Shown here one piece after another: positions 54,205-63,901 of a DNA stretch of 64,000 bases (its first letter is position 1; every line of letters starts with the position of its first letter). Both the position numbers and the translations under genes were made by a program. Source of the DNA: Brumimicrobium sp041655765 (lineage in GTDB: Bacteria; Bacteroidota; Bacteroidia; Flavobacteriales_D; Crocinitomicaceae); contig JBBAEU010000007.1 in NCBI GenBank assembly GCA_041655765.1, positions 1 through 64,000 on the forward strand, read 5' to 3'. The notes under the pieces were generated by a model. That model saw nothing but the letters and a program-made list of their open reading frames with translations. It was not told the origin of the DNA and ran no database searches.

Positions 54205-54412
54205 TTTTGATACTTTCTATAAATTCAACTTTCTCTAACTCACTTTTTATATCAATCCGACAAGGATTAATCCTGTTGGTTCTTTCCTACATAATTCGGT
54301 TAAGGCATCTCTTATTTTTTCAGAGACATCTATTTGATAAAGAATACTTTTTCCTCTTTATCCACGGATAGAACTACCCTTAATGTTTATACGAATATAC
54401 ACAATACAAACT

Positions 54413-54449
54413 AAAGAAAGCTATTTCTACAATGAAATAGCTTTCTTTT
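54413..54449. terminator. Bidirectional terminator after prpD
   Basis: AAAGAAAGCTATTTC pairs perfectly with GAAATAGCTTTCTTT around loop TACAAT, with A and T runs at its ends. It is 24 bases beyond the prpD stop. The rest of 54205-54472 shows no clear gene. Confidence 0.85.
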
Positions 54450-54472
54450 AACTTATTTTCAATCTTTACAGC

Positions 54473-55924
54473 CTAGATAACAAGTAAGTCAACAAACTCA
54501 TTAACATTTAGGCTAATAAGTTTATCAAACCCTAATGTTTGTTCTTGTACAACTTTTTGCTGTTTTTCAGGGAATATTCTTGCCAAATTAATTTTGTATT
54601 TTTTAATTAATTCAGGAATACCTTCTTCTCTTCTACGTTTATGTCCAATTGGATAATGAACTTCCACTTCGTCAAGAATTGTTCCATCATTTAACTCAAT
54701 AGTTAAAGCATTGGCAATTGAACGTTTTTCTGGATTGTGATAATCTGCTGTATATTGTTTATCTTCAACACAGATAATTTTATCGCGCAGTTCATCGATT
54801 CTTGGATCTGAAGCCACATCGTCTTCGTAATCTGCTGCTGTTAAACGTCCATGAATTAAAGGCACAGCAACCATATATTGAATACAATGGTCACGATCAG
54901 CTGGGTTATTAAGTGGTCCTTTCTTATCAATAATTCTAATTGCTGCCTCATGTGTTCTAATTGTCACTTTCTTTATATCATCAGAAGTTTTACCTTTTGC
55001 TTTCAATGTGTTATAAAGAGTCATTGCTGCTTCTACTGCAGTTTGAGAGTGGAATTCGGCAGGGAATGAAATTTTAAATAAAACGTTTTCCATTACGTAT
55101 GAACCGTAAGGTCTTTGAAATTTAAACTCATTTCCTTTGAAAGAAACATCATAGAATCCCCAAACTGGTGCTGTTAAAACGGATGGATATCCCATCTCTC
55201 CAGTTTGAGCGATTAAAGCCAAACGTACAGCTCTTGACGTTGCGTCACCAGCAGCCCAAGACTTTCGAGAACCAGTATTTGGAGCATGACGGTATGTTCT
55301 TAAAGACTGTCCATCTACAAAAGCTAAAGAAATCGCATTAATTAACTCATCACGATTCAACCCAATTAATTTTCCAACAACAGCTGTTGAAGCTAATTTC
55401 ACAAGAATTACGTGGTCTAATCCAACACCATTGAAGGAGTTTTCAAGTGCCATACAACCTTGAATTTCGTGTGCCATAATCATTGCTTCTAGCACTTGTT
55501 TCATTTTCAAAGGCGCTTTCCCTTCTGCGATGTTTGTTCTTGAAAGCCAATCAGCCGTAGCTAAAATTCCTCCCAAGTTATCAGATGGATGTCCCCATTC
55601 TGCCGCTAACCAAGTATCATTAAAGTCTAACCAACGAATAATCGCACCGATGTTAAAGGCGGCTTGAACTGGGTCAAGTTGGAACTGAGTTCCTGGAACT
55701 TTTGCACCATTTGGAACAGTTGTTCCTTTAACGACTGGACCTAACAACTTTGTACAAGCTGGATAAGTTAAAGCTTCCAAGCCACATCCTATTGTATCCA
55801 ATAGGCAGTAATGGGCCGTTTCCCAAGCCAAATCGCTTTTAATTTCGTAATTCAATACATAATCCGCAATGTCTGCCAAAACTTTATCTGGCTGCGGTCT
55901 TTCATTTGAAATGTGTGAAGACAT
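54473..55924 (-). CDS. prpD: 2-Methylcitrate dehydratase (MmgE/PrpD family)
   Basis: Protein of 483 residues, full length for PrpD. It dehydrates 2-methylcitrate in the methylcitrate cycle of propionate breakdown. Family segments visible include WLDFNDTWLAAEWGHPSDNLG (shown in part), SLAFVDGQSLRTYRHAPNTG, and KSWAAGDATSRAVRLAL. Context with prpB and prpC upstream on the same strand makes the function secure. It is 77 bases downstream of prpC, so it is probably still in one operon. Confidence 0.95.
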   Translation of the reverse strand: MSSHISNERPQPDKVLADIADYVLNYEIKSDLAWETAHYCLLDTIGCGLEALTYPACTKLLGPVVKGTTVPNGAKVPGTQFQLDPVQAAFNIGAIIRWLDFNDTWLAAEWGHPSDNLGGILATADWLSRTNIAEGKAPLKMKQVLEAMIMAHEIQGCMALENSFNGVGLDHVILVKLASTAVVGKLIGLNRDELINAISLAFVDGQSLRTYRHAPNTGSRKSWAAGDATSRAVRLALIAQTGEMGYPSVLTAPVWGFYDVSFKGNEFKFQRPYGSYVMENVLFKISFPAEFHSQTAVEAAMTLYNTLKAKGKTSDDIKKVTIRTHEAAIRIIDKKGPLNNPADRDHCIQYMVAVPLIHGRLTAADYEDDVASDPRIDELRDKIICVEDKQYTADYHNPEKRSIANALTIELNDGTILDEVEVHYPIGHKRRREEGIPELIKKYKINLARIFPEKQQKVVQEQTLGFDKLISLNVNEFVDLLVI

Positions 55925-56001
55925 ACTTTTTTAAGATATTTAATTGATTTATAATTTTTCATGTCCGTATAAACATTTGTATTCATCCAGACATGAAGTT
56001 T

Positions 56002-57147
56002 TTACTTTCTTTTTTCTAATGCAACAAACTCTTTATTCTCTGGTCCAGTATAATTTGCACTTGGACGAATAATTTTACCATCTTGTCTTTGTTCCATTGC
56101 GTGTGCTGCCCAGCCCGTCATTCTTGAGATTACGAATAAAGGTGTAAACATCAATGTTGGCACGCCCATTCTGTGATAAGAAACCGCTGAGAACCAATCC
56201 AAATTAGGAAACATTTTTTTGATATCCCACATTACTGATTCCAATCTTTCTGCCACATCAAAAAGTAGCATATCACCCGCTTCTTTAGATAATTTTCTTG
56301 CTACCTCTTTAATCACAATGTTTCTTGGGTCAGAAATGGTATAAACTGGATGGCCAAATCCGATGATAATTTCTTTTCTAGCGATTCTTTCGCGGATATC
56401 AGCCTCAGCTTCGTCTGCTGAAGAATATCGACTTTGAATATCAAATGCCACCTCGTTTGCCCCACCATGTTTTGGTCCTCTTAATGCTCCGATAGCACCT
56501 GTAATTGCTGAATAGATATCAGAACCTGTCCCAGTAATCACCCTACTTGTAAAAGTTGATGCGTTAAATTCATGTTCAGCGTACAAATTCAAAGAAATTT
56601 GCATTGCTTCCACCCATGACTCAGACGGTTTTTTACCATGTAACAAGTGTAAGAAATGACCTCCAACTGTTTCGTCGTCTGTTTCTACCTCAATTTCTCT
56701 TCCGTTGTGTGAATAATGGTACCAATACAGCAGAGCAGACCCCAAAGAAGCGATTAGTTTATCTGCAATATCTCTTGCTCCTGCCATATTGTGATCTTCT
56801 TTCTCAGGCATTAATGTTCCTAAAACAGAAGCATACGTTCTCATAACATCCATTGGATGGGCAGTAGAAGGAAGTTCTTTAAGTACATTTTTTGCAACTT
56901 GAGGCAATCCCCTTAATGAAATTAATTTTTCAGTATAATTTTTTAACTGTGATTTGTTTGGTAACTCACCGTATAACAACAAATAAGCAACTTCTTCAAA
57001 AGTTGTTTTTTCTGCCAAATCAAGAATATCGTATCCTCTATAATGTAAGTCATTTCCACTTTTACCGACACTTGCTAGTGCTGTATTTCCTGCAGCCACT
57101 CCAGAAAGTGCTACACTTTTTTTTGGTTTGAATTTCGTTTCTTCCAT
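56002..57147 (-). CDS. prpC: 2-Methylcitrate synthase (citrate-synthase family)
   Basis: Protein of 381 residues, the short type of citrate synthase. The catalytic-site segments are GPKHGGANEVAFD (first His), GFGHPVYTISDPR (second His) and the late Asp region in LDWFSAVSYHRMG. Its place between prpB and prpD indicates 2-methylcitrate synthase rather than a citric-acid-cycle enzyme. Its ATG overlaps the prpB stop by one base (TAATG). Confidence 0.93.
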   Translation of the reverse strand: MEETKFKPKKSVALSGVAAGNTALASVGKSGNDLHYRGYDILDLAEKTTFEEVAYLLLYGELPNKSQLKNYTEKLISLRGLPQVAKNVLKELPSTAHPMDVMRTYASVLGTLMPEKEDHNMAGARDIADKLIASLGSALLYWYHYSHNGREIEVETDDETVGGHFLHLLHGKKPSESWVEAMQISLNLYAEHEFNASTFTSRVITGTGSDIYSAITGAIGALRGPKHGGANEVAFDIQSRYSSADEAEADIRERIARKEIIIGFGHPVYTISDPRNIVIKEVARKLSKEAGDMLLFDVAERLESVMWDIKKMFPNLDWFSAVSYHRMGVPTLMFTPLFVISRMTGWAAHAMEQRQDGKIIRPSANYTGPENKEFVALEKRK

Positions 57148-58031
57148 TACTTTTTATTTTTAAATAAATCATCTAATTTCTGTTCATAATCGTGGTAACC
57201 GATGCTTTCGTATAATTCTTCGCGAGTTTGCATGAGGTTAAGAACATTTTTTTGTGTTCCCTCTTCTCTTATTGCCTTATATACAGTTTGCGCAGCTTTA
57301 TTTGCCGCACGAAACGCTGATAAGGGATATAAAATCAATTCTACTCCAGCTTCTTTTAATTCATCCACTGTGTACATATCAATTTTTCCAAATTCCGTGA
57401 CATTAGCTAAGACAGGGATTCCTGTTACCTCAACGAATTTTTTATACGCTGAAATATCTGGAACTGCCTCTGCGAAGATAAAATCTGCACCTGCTTCTTT
57501 ATAAGCAACTGCTCGTTCCAAGGTTCTGTCTGGACCTTCACTTTCCCATGCATCAGTTCTTGCACCAATTACAAAGTTTTCATCATAACGCGCATCAACT
57601 GCTGATTTGATTCTATCAACCATTTCACCTTGGGTTACCAACTCTTTATTTGGTCGATGTCCACATCTTTTTGCTCCAACCTGATCTTCCATGTGAAGTG
57701 CTGCAGCACCATTTCGTATTAATTCTTTTACGGTACGCGCAACGTTAAATGCGGAAGGACCAAATCCCGTGTCAATATCGACCAACAAAGGCACGTCTGT
57801 AACATTTGTAATTCTTCTGACATCAATTAGAACATCTTCAAGATTTGTAATTCCTAAATCTGGTATTCCAAGCGAGCCTGCAGCAACGCCACCGCCAGAA
57901 AGATAAATTGCATTATATCCTGCTTGTTCTGCTAATAGTGCGTGATTTGCGTTGATAGTTCCTATAATTTGAAGCGGATTTTCTTTCTTCATTGCTTCAC
58001 GGAAACGTAAACCTGGAGATTTTAAATTCAT
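57147..58031 (-). CDS. prpB: 2-Methylisocitrate lyase
   Basis: Protein of 294 residues of the isocitrate-lyase/PEP-mutase fold. The catalytic cysteine is in GAKRCGHRPNKELV, and the Mg-binding segment VDIDTGFGPSAFN is present. It splits 2-methylisocitrate to pyruvate and succinate, the last step of the methylcitrate cycle. It is the first gene of prpBCD, and its promoter is at 58132-58102. No prpR-type regulator is in the window. Confidence 0.95.
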   Translation of the reverse strand: MNLKSPGLRFREAMKKENPLQIIGTINANHALLAEQAGYNAIYLSGGGVAAGSLGIPDLGITNLEDVLIDVRRITNVTDVPLLVDIDTGFGPSAFNVARTVKELIRNGAAALHMEDQVGAKRCGHRPNKELVTQGEMVDRIKSAVDARYDENFVIGARTDAWESEGPDRTLERAVAYKEAGADFIFAEAVPDISAYKKFVEVTGIPVLANVTEFGKIDMYTVDELKEAGVELILYPLSAFRAANKAAQTVYKAIREEGTQKNVLNLMQTREELYESIGYHDYEQKLDDLFKNKK

Positions 58032-58101
58032 ATTTCTATCGATTTAGTAGAGGTATTCTAAAAAAAATAAACATTTTACCAACCTCATTTTAAAAGTGCC
58101 T

Positions 58102-58132
58102 CAAAAATACAAATCAATGCTTGATTTTTCAA
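58102..58132 (-). promoter_or_regulatory. Promoter of prpBCD
   Basis: On the minus strand TTG (58132-58130), 20 bases, TATTTTTG (58109-58102), a full consensus match. The prpB start at 58031 leaves a leader of about 65 bases. Confidence 0.6.
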
Positions 58133-58241
58133 GTTTTTGGAGGTGTTTATTTTAAGAAGTTGATTTCATTCACTAATTGTGTGGATTTATGGATAAAAGG
58201 TATAAATTAATACATAATATAACACATTTTTTTGAATCGTG

Positions 58242-58271
58242 TTGGTATATTCTAAGAAAATGTTATTTTTG
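58242..58271 (+). promoter_or_regulatory. Promoter of the tRNA gene
   Basis: TTG (58242-58244), 19 bases, TATTTTTG (58264-58271), an exact consensus match, 43 bases before the tRNA. The rest of 58032-58314 holds only this and the prpB promoter. Confidence 0.65.
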
Positions 58272-58314
58272 CACTCACTCTGGGTTGAAATGGCTGGATA
58301 TCTGGAGTGATTTG

Positions 58315-58388
58315 GGTCCTATAACTCAGCTGGTTAGAGTATCTGACTCATAATCAGAAAGTCACAGGTTCAAGTCCTGTTGGGACCA
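58315..58388 (+). tRNA. tRNA with anticodon CAT (elongator Met, or Ile2)
   Basis: A 74-base cloverleaf: acceptor GGTCCTA with TGGGACC, D stem ACTC/GAGT, anticodon stem TCTGA/TCAGA with loop CTCATAA, T stem ACAGG/CCTGT with TTCAAGT. The anticodon CAT means methionine or, if C34 is changed to lysidine, isoleucine. The first base pair G1-C72 rules out initiator tRNA. Only CC of the CCA end is encoded after the discriminator A. Confidence 0.93.
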
Positions 58389-58398
58389 CCTTAAAAAC

Positions 58399-58436
58399 CA
58401 AAGCCTTACAAAATTGTAGGGCTTTGTTTTTTTATC
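58399..58436 (+). terminator. Terminator of the tRNA gene
   Basis: CAAAGCCTTACAA pairs with TTGTAGGGCTTTG (12 of 13), loop of two bases, then a T-run. Confidence 0.9.
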
Positions 58437-58493
58437 TTTGTAAAACATTAATCAAAAACTAAGTTGAGATTTGTTTTTAAATTTCTACAGGTA

Positions 58494-59177
58494 TTAAAAA
58501 GGACTTCCAAAACCAGAATAATACACATCGTTTTCATCAACGATACTATGTAAATGAGTAAAGAACTCATCCACTTTTTCTTCGGGAATAGAATCTAATT
58601 GTAGTGTTAATACAAGGTCGTTTACGTATTCAAAATAAAGTCGGTTGTTTTGTTTGGTAATTCGCCTTAATCCTTTAAAGTAAATTGCAACCACTTCCCT
58701 GTCAACTTGGATAATGGCTTTGCGTGTCATTCCAATCCGATATTTTCTCTTAGACACGCCCATGATGATATTGATAATCAAATCAATAGTAAGAATTATA
58801 AATGTGAATGTAACAATAAAATAATCTTTAGCAAAAATCCAGAATGCAACAGCTAAAATCGTTAAATACAAAATTTCAACAGCTGTATTTGAAACCACTA
58901 ATTTTTTTCTTTCGTTGCTTATGGGAGTATTGAATTGGAACTTATCAATGCGGTTGACTATTCTGATGCCCGTCCATTTACGCATTGCTCTGTTACCTCC
59001 AATTAATAAAATTAATAAAGCTGTAACTAAATAAATATAGAAACGATATTCTTCTGTGGCATCTAAAACGGTAACCCTTGTAAAACTTCCAGCATTTTCT
59101 CGAATTGAAACTAAAAACGAATAGAGTAACGCAAAAAAGGAGACAATAAAGATCCAAAGATTATATGTTTTATTCAT
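58494..59177 (-). CDS. Unknown membrane protein with PH-like C-terminal part
   Basis: Protein of 227 residues with four predicted membrane segments: near 8-24, 47-60, 103-118 and 122-140. The last 80 residues are soluble and strand-rich (RKAIIQVDREVVAIYFKG, NRLYFEYVNDLVLTLQLD). I do not recognise the family. Its ATG at 59177 overlaps the true end of the DUF349 gene by eight bases (ATGAATAA), so the two are coupled if the -1 frameshift in that gene is real. The start would otherwise stand 75 bases after the frame-0 stop. Confidence 0.6.
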   Translation of the reverse strand: MNKTYNLWIFIVSFFALLYSFLVSIRENAGSFTRVTVLDATEEYRFYIYLVTALLILLIGGNRAMRKWTGIRIVNRIDKFQFNTPISNERKKLVVSNTAVEILYLTILAVAFWIFAKDYFIVTFTFIILTIDLIINIIMGVSKRKYRIGMTRKAIIQVDREVVAIYFKGLRRITKQNNRLYFEYVNDLVLTLQLDSIPEEKVDEFFTHLHSIVDENDVYYSGFGSPF

Positions 59178-60872
59178 TTGGAATCATTTTTAACTTGGCA
59201 ACTAATGCTTGTAACTTATCTTTTTCTTTCTTTATATTCTTTTCCGCTTGTGCTAATAATGGATTTGTTCCTTTGCTACTTGAGAAGAAGCCCATATTGT
59301 TTTCAAGATGTAAAATATCTTTTTTACAGCATCGATTTCACGGCGGATATGGTCTTTTTCTTTTCTTAATAATTCAGCTGAGTTGCCACTACCTTTCAGC
59401 GTATCAATGTGAGCTTCAAACATTATTTTCTCTTTATCAACACCTTTTACATCCAAGGATTCATAGTGTTTATTTAAAGCCGTTTTATAGGCTTGATAAA
59501 CCTCATCCTTTTTGTTTTTCGGAACATAACCAATTTGAGAAAACTTTTCAGAATAATCTTTTAATTGCTTGATAGCTTCTTTTTTATCTTCTGGAAGTTT
59601 TAGTGCATTTAACTCATTGATTAGCGCTTCTTTTTCGATTAAATTTGCTTCAGATTCTTTTTCCTTTTCTGCAAAGAACGTATCTTTTGCGTTAAAGAAA
59701 TCATCGCAAGCACCTCGGAACTGTTTCCAAAGTTTTTGTTCATTTTTTTGTCCAGCACTCCCAATTTTTTTCCACTGTTTTTGGATATCAATAATCTGTT
59801 TTGTAGTATTTCCCCAGTCTGTACTGTCTTTGATTGAATTTACTTTTTCAATCAATTTTTGCTTTTCCTCTACAGCTTTATCAAATTCAGATTGAATATC
59901 TTTAAAGAACTCACTTTTTTGGTCGAAAAATTGATTGCACACTGCTCTAAACTCCTTCCAAACCTTATCGTTTTCTTTTCTCGGGCCGAACCCAATGGTT
60001 TTCCACTCATTTTGCAATGCTATAATAGCATCAGTATCCTTGTTCCAAGACTTTATAGAATCTCGGTTGTTATTTAGTATTTCACCAGTCTTTTCTATAA
60101 TCGCACGTTTCTTAACGATGTTTTCTTTCATCGCTTCACGGCGGTCATCATAAAACTTACGAATATTTTCATAAATTTTATTAACTGTTTCCCAATATTC
60201 GTTTTTAATTTCTTCCCACAGTTCTTGTTTTGTAGGTCCAATATCCTCCCATTCGTTTTGAAGTGCTTTTATTTCAGCTTCCACTTCTCGAATGTTCTCG
60301 TTTTTTTCCAAGTCTTTTAGTCGAGAAATCAACTCTTTTTTCGCCTCAAAGTTTTTCTCTAAATCATACTCTTTAATCTCTTTATAAATTCGCATGTTAT
60401 AGAAAAACTCTTCAAGAAGTCTGCTGTATTCGTGTTGGATTTCATGGCGATTATTTCGAGGGACATCACCAATTGTTTTCCATTTCTCATTGATTTCTTT
60501 ATGTGCACCAAAAGCAGCCCCTATATTCTCTTCGCTTTCTACAATTTCTTTAAATCGTGCAATAAGAGACCTTTTAATAAGAAGATTTTCGTTTTGTTCT
60601 TTACGCTCTGCCTCAATAATAGCTTTTCGTTTATCCTGATAAGTGCTATAAATATTGTAAAACTCTTCTTTTAACGGATAAATCCAATCAGCCTCTTCAA
60701 AATTCTCCTCCCTTTCTTGTGCTTCCAATTTAGAGATTTGTTCTTGCCTTTCTACTTCAAGAATATAATCTTCAAATTGAATTTGTAAATCTTTTACTTC
60801 CCTACTTACGCTTAAAACATCTTCATTACTCACAAGTTTGGTAAGTGAATCTATAAACTCTCTCTTCTCCAT
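59170..60872 (-). CDS. DUF349-family protein with a -1 frameshift near the end
   Basis: Frame 0 gives 539 residues (60872-59253): helical DUF349 repeats (for example KELISRLKDLEKNENIREVE, WKKIGSAGQKNEQKLW). It then ends in a foreign tail of 21 residues after codon 518. At 59325-59319 stands the heptamer A AAA AAG exactly in the X XXY YYZ phase. A -1 shift there gives 49 further residues, DILHLENNMGFFSSSKGTNP and onward, ending at a stop at 59172-59170. This is the conserved DUF349 C-terminus, and it restores an ATGAATAA overlap with the next gene. The total is then 567 residues. It may be programmed frameshifting, an indel in this strain, or a sequencing error in a run of six A. Function unknown; the family is linked to stress and protein quality, by memory. 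Confidence 0.7.
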
Positions 60873-60878
60873 AATTTA

Positions 60879-61808
60879 TTAAATAGCATGGTGCATATCG
60901 AAATCTGTAAGATCTACAAATTCAGCAATGCGGTCTTTAATTTCGTCAACAGTTAAATTTTCTATTCTTTCTATTCCAAATTTTTCCACACAGAAAGAAG
61001 CCATTGCAGAACCAATAATCACTGCACGTTTCATATTTTCAAACGAAATATCTTCTGTAGAAGCCAAATATCCCATAAACCCACCTGCAAAAGTATCGCC
61101 AGCTCCTGTTGGGTCAAATACTTCTGCTAAAGGGAGTGCTGGTGCGAAAAACACATTGTTTGATTCGTGGAACAATAATGCACCGTGCTCACCTTTTTTA
61201 ATAATCAAGTGTTTTGGTCCCATTTTTTGGATTGCTTTAGCGGCATTCACTAAAGAAAACTCTCCCGAAAGTTGACGTGCTTCTTCGTCGTTAATAATGA
61301 TGATATCAACCTTCTTTAAAGCCTTTTTTAAGTCGTCCATGGCTGTTTCCATCCAGAAATTCATGGTATCTAAAGCAACCAGTTTTGGTCGATTATTGAG
61401 CCTTTGAATTACTTTAAGTTGTACTTCGGGACTTAAATTTCCCAGCATTAAGTAATCACATTCTTGATATGAATCTGGTACAATTGGATCAAAATCACCT
61501 AATACATTTAGTTCAGTAACCAATGTTTCCCTAGAGTTCATATCATTGGCATATTTTCCTGACCAAAAGAAAGATTTTTCTCCTTTTTTGATTTGTAAAC
61601 CTTCTAAATTCACACCTTTAGATTCCAGTTTATCAATCATCTCCTTTGGAAAGTCGTCGCCAATCACAGCTATAATGTTCTGTTTATCGACAAAATACGA
61701 AGATGATATCGCAATATATGTCCCTGCGCCACCGATAATTTTATCTGTTTTGCCAAATGGTGTTTCGATAGCGTCAAAAGCCACGCTACCAACAGTTACT
61801 AAACTCAT
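60879..61808 (-). CDS. PfkB-family sugar or nucleoside kinase
   Basis: Protein of 309 residues. The signature DPTGAGDTFAGGFMGYL near 229-245 holds the catalytic Asp and anion hole; GGAGTYIAISSSYF near 26-39 is the N-terminal substrate loop. Substrate is not clear: adenosine, ribose or fructose-type kinases share the pattern. It is six bases upstream of the DUF349 gene and should be co-transcribed with it. Confidence 0.88.
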   Translation of the reverse strand: MSLVTVGSVAFDAIETPFGKTDKIIGGAGTYIAISSSYFVDKQNIIAVIGDDFPKEMIDKLESKGVNLEGLQIKKGEKSFFWSGKYANDMNSRETLVTELNVLGDFDPIVPDSYQECDYLMLGNLSPEVQLKVIQRLNNRPKLVALDTMNFWMETAMDDLKKALKKVDIIIINDEEARQLSGEFSLVNAAKAIQKMGPKHLIIKKGEHGALLFHESNNVFFAPALPLAEVFDPTGAGDTFAGGFMGYLASTEDISFENMKRAVIIGSAMASFCVEKFGIERIENLTVDEIKDRIAEFVDLTDFDMHHAI

Positions 61809-61934
61809 ACTCTTTATTTTTAGACAAATATAAAATTTTAATAATGAATTTTAATCCAAAAGTTGAAATTATACATTTAATGCTTTTCTTTGAAAAAACT
61901 ACTTTAAATTTCAACTTGTTTAATGTAATGTAAA

Positions 61935-62705
61935 TTACGCTTTAATTTCAAGCAAGATAGGACAATGGTCTGATCCAAAAATTTCGTTTAAGATTTCAGA
62001 AGATTTTACTTGACTGAGTAGTTGATTGCTCACTAAAAAATAGTCCAACCTCCAGCCAATGTTTTTTTCTCTGGCACCACCTCTGTAACTCCACCAAGAA
62101 TATTTTACAGTATCAGGATAAAAATGTCGGAAAGTATCAACAAAACCAGATTTTATCATTTCATCCATTCCGTCAATTTCTTGTTGTGTATATCCTGCGG
62201 TTTTGTTATAATTTGATTTTGGTCGGGCAATATCTATCTCTTTATGACAAACATTCAAATCGCCGCATAAAATCACTGGTTTTTTGACTTCTAATTTTTG
62301 TAAAAATGCAAGAAAATCAGCATCCCACGTTCCTCTATATTCTAATCTAACCAATCCGTTACCAGAATTAGGAACATAAGCAGTTACTACGTAATAATCC
62401 TCAAATTCGACGGCAATAACTCTTCCTTCTTGATCGTGTTCTTCTACTCCAATTCCATAAATAACTGATAAAGGTTTTTCTTTGCTCATAATAGTAGTTC
62501 CTGAATAACCTTTTCTCACAGCAGAATTAGAAAAGATATAATATTCATCTTTAAACATTTCTAAAGCGTCAGCGACTTGGTCATCTTGTGCTTTGGTTTC
62601 TTGCAGACACAAAATATCAGGATTTAATGTCCGTATATCCTTTTCAAAGTCTTTTTTAATAATCGCACGAATACCATTTACATTAAAAGATATAATTTTC
62701 TTCAT
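61935..62705 (-). CDS. xth: Exodeoxyribonuclease III
   Basis: 256 residues from the ATG at 62705 (MKKIISFNVNGIRA), preferred over a start ten codons earlier that would lie inside the upstream gene's end. It is an AP endonuclease/3'-5' exonuclease of the EEP fold. Motifs: FNVNG, LQETKAQD (metal Glu), GDLNVCHKEIDIA, WRLDYFLVS and the final SDHCPI (catalytic Asp-His). It works in base-excision repair. Confidence 0.94.
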   Translation of the reverse strand: MKKIISFNVNGIRAIIKKDFEKDIRTLNPDILCLQETKAQDDQVADALEMFKDEYYIFSNSAVRKGYSGTTIMSKEKPLSVIYGIGVEEHDQEGRVIAVEFEDYYVVTAYVPNSGNGLVRLEYRGTWDADFLAFLQKLEVKKPVILCGDLNVCHKEIDIARPKSNYNKTAGYTQQEIDGMDEMIKSGFVDTFRHFYPDTVKYSWWSYRGGAREKNIGWRLDYFLVSNQLLSQVKSSEILNEIFGSDHCPILLEIKA

Positions 62706-62724
62706 TTTTTTGATTTTATCCAAC

Positions 62725-63735
62725 TTAAAAAGCATTCACACCATTTACAGTTGTGTATTTTAAAACATTCCTTTTTTCTGGGTGAATTCTTGCAAAAGCA
62801 GATTGCACTGCCAATGTCCCTTCGTGAAATCCACATAAAATTAACTTTAATTTACCTGGATAGGTATTGATATCCCCGATGGCATAAATTCCAGAGATAT
62901 TCGTTGAATAATCATACGTATCAACTTTAATGGCGTTGTGTTCAATATCTAATCCCCAATCTGCGATTGGACCAAGTGAAGGTTTCAGCCCAAACAAAGG
63001 AATAAAATGATCCGTTTGTTTTACAGTTTCTTCTCCTCCCTTATTTTTAATTGTCACATTTTCAACCTTTCCATCACCACCAATTCCAACAACCTCACTT
63101 TCTGTAATCAAATCTATTTTTCCAGCTTCGGCAAAGTCGATAACCTTTTGCACAGAATCTAAATGCCCCCTAAAAGAACTTCTACGATGCACCAACGACA
63201 TACTTTTTACAATATTTTTTTCTACAAAGTAAATCGCCCAATCAAGCGCAGAGTCTCCACCCCCAGAAATCACACAGTCTTTTCCTCGATAATACTCAGG
63301 GTCTTTAATGATGTACTCAACACCTTTGTCTTCATAATTCTCAAGTTCCTCAATGGGTGGTTTTCGTGGTTCAAAAACCCCCAACCCGCCAGCAATCATC
63401 ACTATTGGAGCTTCATGAACAGTCCCTTTATTTGTTGTAACAACAAAACGGTCTTCCGCTACTTTTTCAACAGATGTTGCCACTTCACCAAGTGTAAATC
63501 CTGGCTTGAATATTTCAATTTGTTTCATCAGATTGTCTGTTAATTCACCTGCAAGGATAGATGGATAACCTGGAATATCATAAATTGGTTTTTTAGGGTA
63601 AATTTCAGTTAATTGTCCGCCCGTTTGGGGTAAAGAATCAATCAGGTGACACCTTAATTTTAACAATCCTGCTTCAAAAACCGTAAACAAACCTACAGGG
63701 CCAGCACCTATTATAATTATATCAGTTTTAATCAT
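62725..63735 (-). CDS. Ferredoxin-NADP reductase, thioredoxin-reductase-like type
   Basis: Protein of 336 residues. FAD site IIIGAGPVGLFTVFEAG (6-22) and NADPH site CVISGGGDSALDWAIYF (about 157-173). The redox CxxC of thioredoxin reductase is missing: this position is a GGDSALD-type segment without cysteines. The pattern LPQTGGQLTEIYPKKPIYDIPG is that of YumC-type ferredoxin/flavodoxin-NADP reductases. It passes electrons between NADPH and ferredoxin. A -7 box TATCTTTG is at 63761-63754. Confidence 0.9.
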   Translation of the reverse strand: MIKTDIIIIGAGPVGLFTVFEAGLLKLRCHLIDSLPQTGGQLTEIYPKKPIYDIPGYPSILAGELTDNLMKQIEIFKPGFTLGEVATSVEKVAEDRFVVTTNKGTVHEAPIVMIAGGLGVFEPRKPPIEELENYEDKGVEYIIKDPEYYRGKDCVISGGGDSALDWAIYFVEKNIVKSMSLVHRRSSFRGHLDSVQKVIDFAEAGKIDLITESEVVGIGGDGKVENVTIKNKGGEETVKQTDHFIPLFGLKPSLGPIADWGLDIEHNAIKVDTYDYSTNISGIYAIGDINTYPGKLKLILCGFHEGTLAVQSAFARIHPEKRNVLKYTTVNGVNAF

Positions 63736-63753
63736 TTCTCTTATTTTCGGTTA

Positions 63754-63761
63754 CAAAGATA
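63754..63761 (-). promoter_or_regulatory. -7 box of the ferredoxin-NADP reductase gene
   Basis: TATCTTTG on the minus strand matches TAnnTTTG, 19 bases before the start codon. A TTG lies 16 bases upstream (63780-63778), slightly close. Confidence 0.45.
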
Positions 63762-63856
63762 ATTATTCTCGGAGTAACAAATGAGGATTGGTAAAGTTTA
63801 TAAAAGATTTTAACAGGACTTTATCAACTTTTCTCATTATTCTAAAACATTTTATA

Positions 63857-63864
63857 TACATTTG
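63857..63864 (+). promoter_or_regulatory. -7 box of the PLP-enzyme gene
   Basis: TACATTTG matches TAnnTTTG and lies 38 bases before the ATG at 63902. No TTG is at the expected -33 distance. Confidence 0.4.
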
Positions 63865-63901
63865 TGTATATTCAGTAGAAGTATAAATGAACTAAAATAT
63901 A

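Noticed and set aside
54205..54350. Short open stretches on the minus strand upstream of the HAD gene (for example IDIKSELEKVEFIESIKN)
   Set aside because: They look mildly protein-like but are short, lie in different frames, have stops between them and no start; too weak to call a decayed gene.
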